DNA of 5,664 nt from Campylobacterota bacterium (lineage in GTDB: Bacteria > Campylobacterota > Campylobacteria > Campylobacterales > Sulfurovaceae), in NCBI GenBank assembly GCA_003646525.1, contig QMKU01000103.1:1-5664 (forward strand). Direction: 5' to 3'. A program made the translations under genes and the position numbers. Positions 4,689-5,664 of this stretch are shown in pieces. The notes under the pieces are model-generated. The model did no database searches and was not told the DNA's origin. It was given only the letters and a program-made list of their open reading frames with translations. Each line of letters begins with the position of its first letter. The first letter of the stretch is position 1.

Positions 4689-5664
4689 GTGATTAAGTCT
4701 TTTATTGCTTTTTCGGTTGATCGACCGATCATCAATCATATTTTGATGCTCTTTATGTTGGTTTTGGCGATCTTTTCCTACCAAAATATTCCCAAAGAGA
4801 TCTTTCCACCTTCTGAACTCGACCAGATCACGATCTCAGGTGGATATCCCGGTGCTAGTGCGGATATTTTGGACAAAATGATCGTCAAGACAATAGAAGA
4901 TGAGATCAAAAGTGTCAGTGAAATCGAAAATATTGATACGACCATTCAGAACGGTATGTTTTATATGAAAGCAGATATCAAGCCAGGCAGTAACAATCAG
5001 TTAGTACTAGGTGATATCAAAGATATCATCTCCAATACTCGCCGAGATATACCTTCGGATATGGATGAGCCAACGGCCAAGATATCACAATATGAAGTGC
5101 CTCTGTTGTTGCTTGCTATCTCAGGAGATAAGCCCACTAGAGAACTACTCGATATCGCAGAAAAACTTAAAAGCAAATTGAGTAGTTACAAAAATCTCAG
5201 TGGTATTATGATACGAGGTGATGCTGATGATGAAGTCTTGATACAGATCAATGAGAAAAAACTCGAAGCTTATGGACTCCCAAAAGCTGCCGTTTTTCAG
5301 GCAATTAAAGGGCTTAGTTCTATCTTTCCTATCGGTACGATCGAACAGAAGGGAAGCCACCTCTATATCTCTACGATCAATGGCGAAAAGAGTGTCAAAT
5401 CTTTTGAGAATCAACTGCTGACTATCGGTGGAAAACATATACGGTTGGGTGATATCTCAAGTGTCTCCTTTGCTCTGAGTGAATCAAATGAGATTTCTCA
5501 CTTTAACGGAAAAAAGAATATTTCGATCAATGTCAATAAGACCAAGGAGGGAAATTCCATCGCCTTGAGCCGTGAGATTCGAACGATGCTTCAGGAGTTT
5601 GCCAAGGCGTATCCGGGTGTAGTATTTGATGCTTATACCGATACTTCGATTTGGATCAAAAATA
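4689..5664 (+). CDS. RND efflux permease, AcrB/HAE1 type (N-terminal part)
   Basis: This is an inner-membrane proton-driven efflux pump subunit of the resistance-nodulation-division superfamily. It normally works as a trimer with a periplasmic adaptor and a TolC-like channel, neither of which is in the window. The first 325 residues are present and the frame runs off the right edge; full-length members have about 1000-1050 residues. Visible features are the N-terminal SVDRPIINHILM (9-20) merging into transmembrane helix 1 (about 14-33), then IPKEIFPP (34-41) and YPGAS (53-57). These are followed by the porter-domain pattern with PIGTI (214-218), RLGDISSV (252-259) and ISINVNKTKEGNS (278-290). 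The proton-relay residues in TM4 and TM10 are not covered, so activity cannot be judged. The start is GTG 4689, after GGAGGAG, two bases beyond the ftsL stop. The substrate cannot be told from this part. Confidence 0.93.
   Translation, partial: MIKSFIAFSVDRPIINHILMLFMLVLAIFSYQNIPKEIFPPSELDQITISGGYPGASADILDKMIVKTIEDEIKSVSEIENIDTTIQNGMFYMKADIKPGSNNQLVLGDIKDIISNTRRDIPSDMDEPTAKISQYEVPLLLLAISGDKPTRELLDIAEKLKSKLSSYKNLSGIMIRGDADDEVLIQINEKKLEAYGLPKAAVFQAIKGLSSIFPIGTIEQKGSHLYISTINGEKSVKSFENQLLTIGGKHIRLGDISSVSFALSESNEISHFNGKKNISINVNKTKEGNSIALSREIRTMLQEFAKAYPGVVFDAYTDTSIWIKN

Noticed and set aside
5145..5438. Minus-strand open frame of 97 codons opposite the RND gene
   Set aside because: The plus strand encodes a continuous RND porter domain here, and the antisense product shows no domain.
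1..5664. CRISPR array, tRNA or rRNA gene, insertion sequence ends
   Set aside because: I saw no regularly spaced direct repeats, cloverleaf-like segment, rRNA stretch, transposase or paired terminal inverted repeats.

Overview
The window looks like chromosomal DNA from a Campylobacterota (epsilonproteobacterial) bacterium, perhaps near Sulfurovum or Sulfurimonas. The evidence is the AT-rich base composition, extended -10 promoters (TGnTATAAT) without a recognisable -35, and an rsmH gene followed directly by a short FtsL-like membrane protein. The genus is an inference; no marker here fixes it.

Right part (about 3420-5664, + strand): an operon-like run of three genes. It encodes RsmH (16S rRNA m4C1402 methyltransferase), a 92-residue single-pass coiled-coil protein that is probably FtsL, and the first 325 residues of an RND (AcrB/HAE1-type) efflux permease that leaves the window. 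The genes overlap or abut (rsmH and ftsL share one base; ftsL stop to RND start is 2 bases apart), so translational coupling is likely. An RND pump sits where ftsI/pbp would stand in the textbook dcw order.

Middle part (1373-3394, - strand): a class II aldolase/adducin-like protein is transcribed divergently from rsmH. The two predicted -10 boxes lie almost on top of each other. The aldolase-like protein appears to have lost all the usual zinc-binding histidines. Downstream, with its own extended -10 promoter, is a 455-residue protein with a helical N-terminus, a long acidic linker containing an 18-bp tandem repeat, and C-terminal Sel1-like repeats.

Left part (1-1372, - strand): this part is more AT-rich. 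Two 60-base lines counted by hand at 481 and 961 give 28% and 23% GC, against 42% and 40% in two rsmH lines at 3601 and 4141. It begins with a 268-bp stretch without a large gene. That stretch holds the tail of a membrane protein, a 31-codon ORF with a strong Shine-Dalgarno sequence, and a perfect 10-bp inverted repeat. Then come a DUF3800 protein with an RNase H-like set of acidic residues, a tightly coupled 122-residue Cys-rich protein of unknown function, and the first codons of a secreted or outer-membrane protein at the window edge. This looks like an accessory cassette beside housekeeping genes. The DUF3800/Cys-rich pair is the best candidate for something undescribed, but nothing here proves a function.
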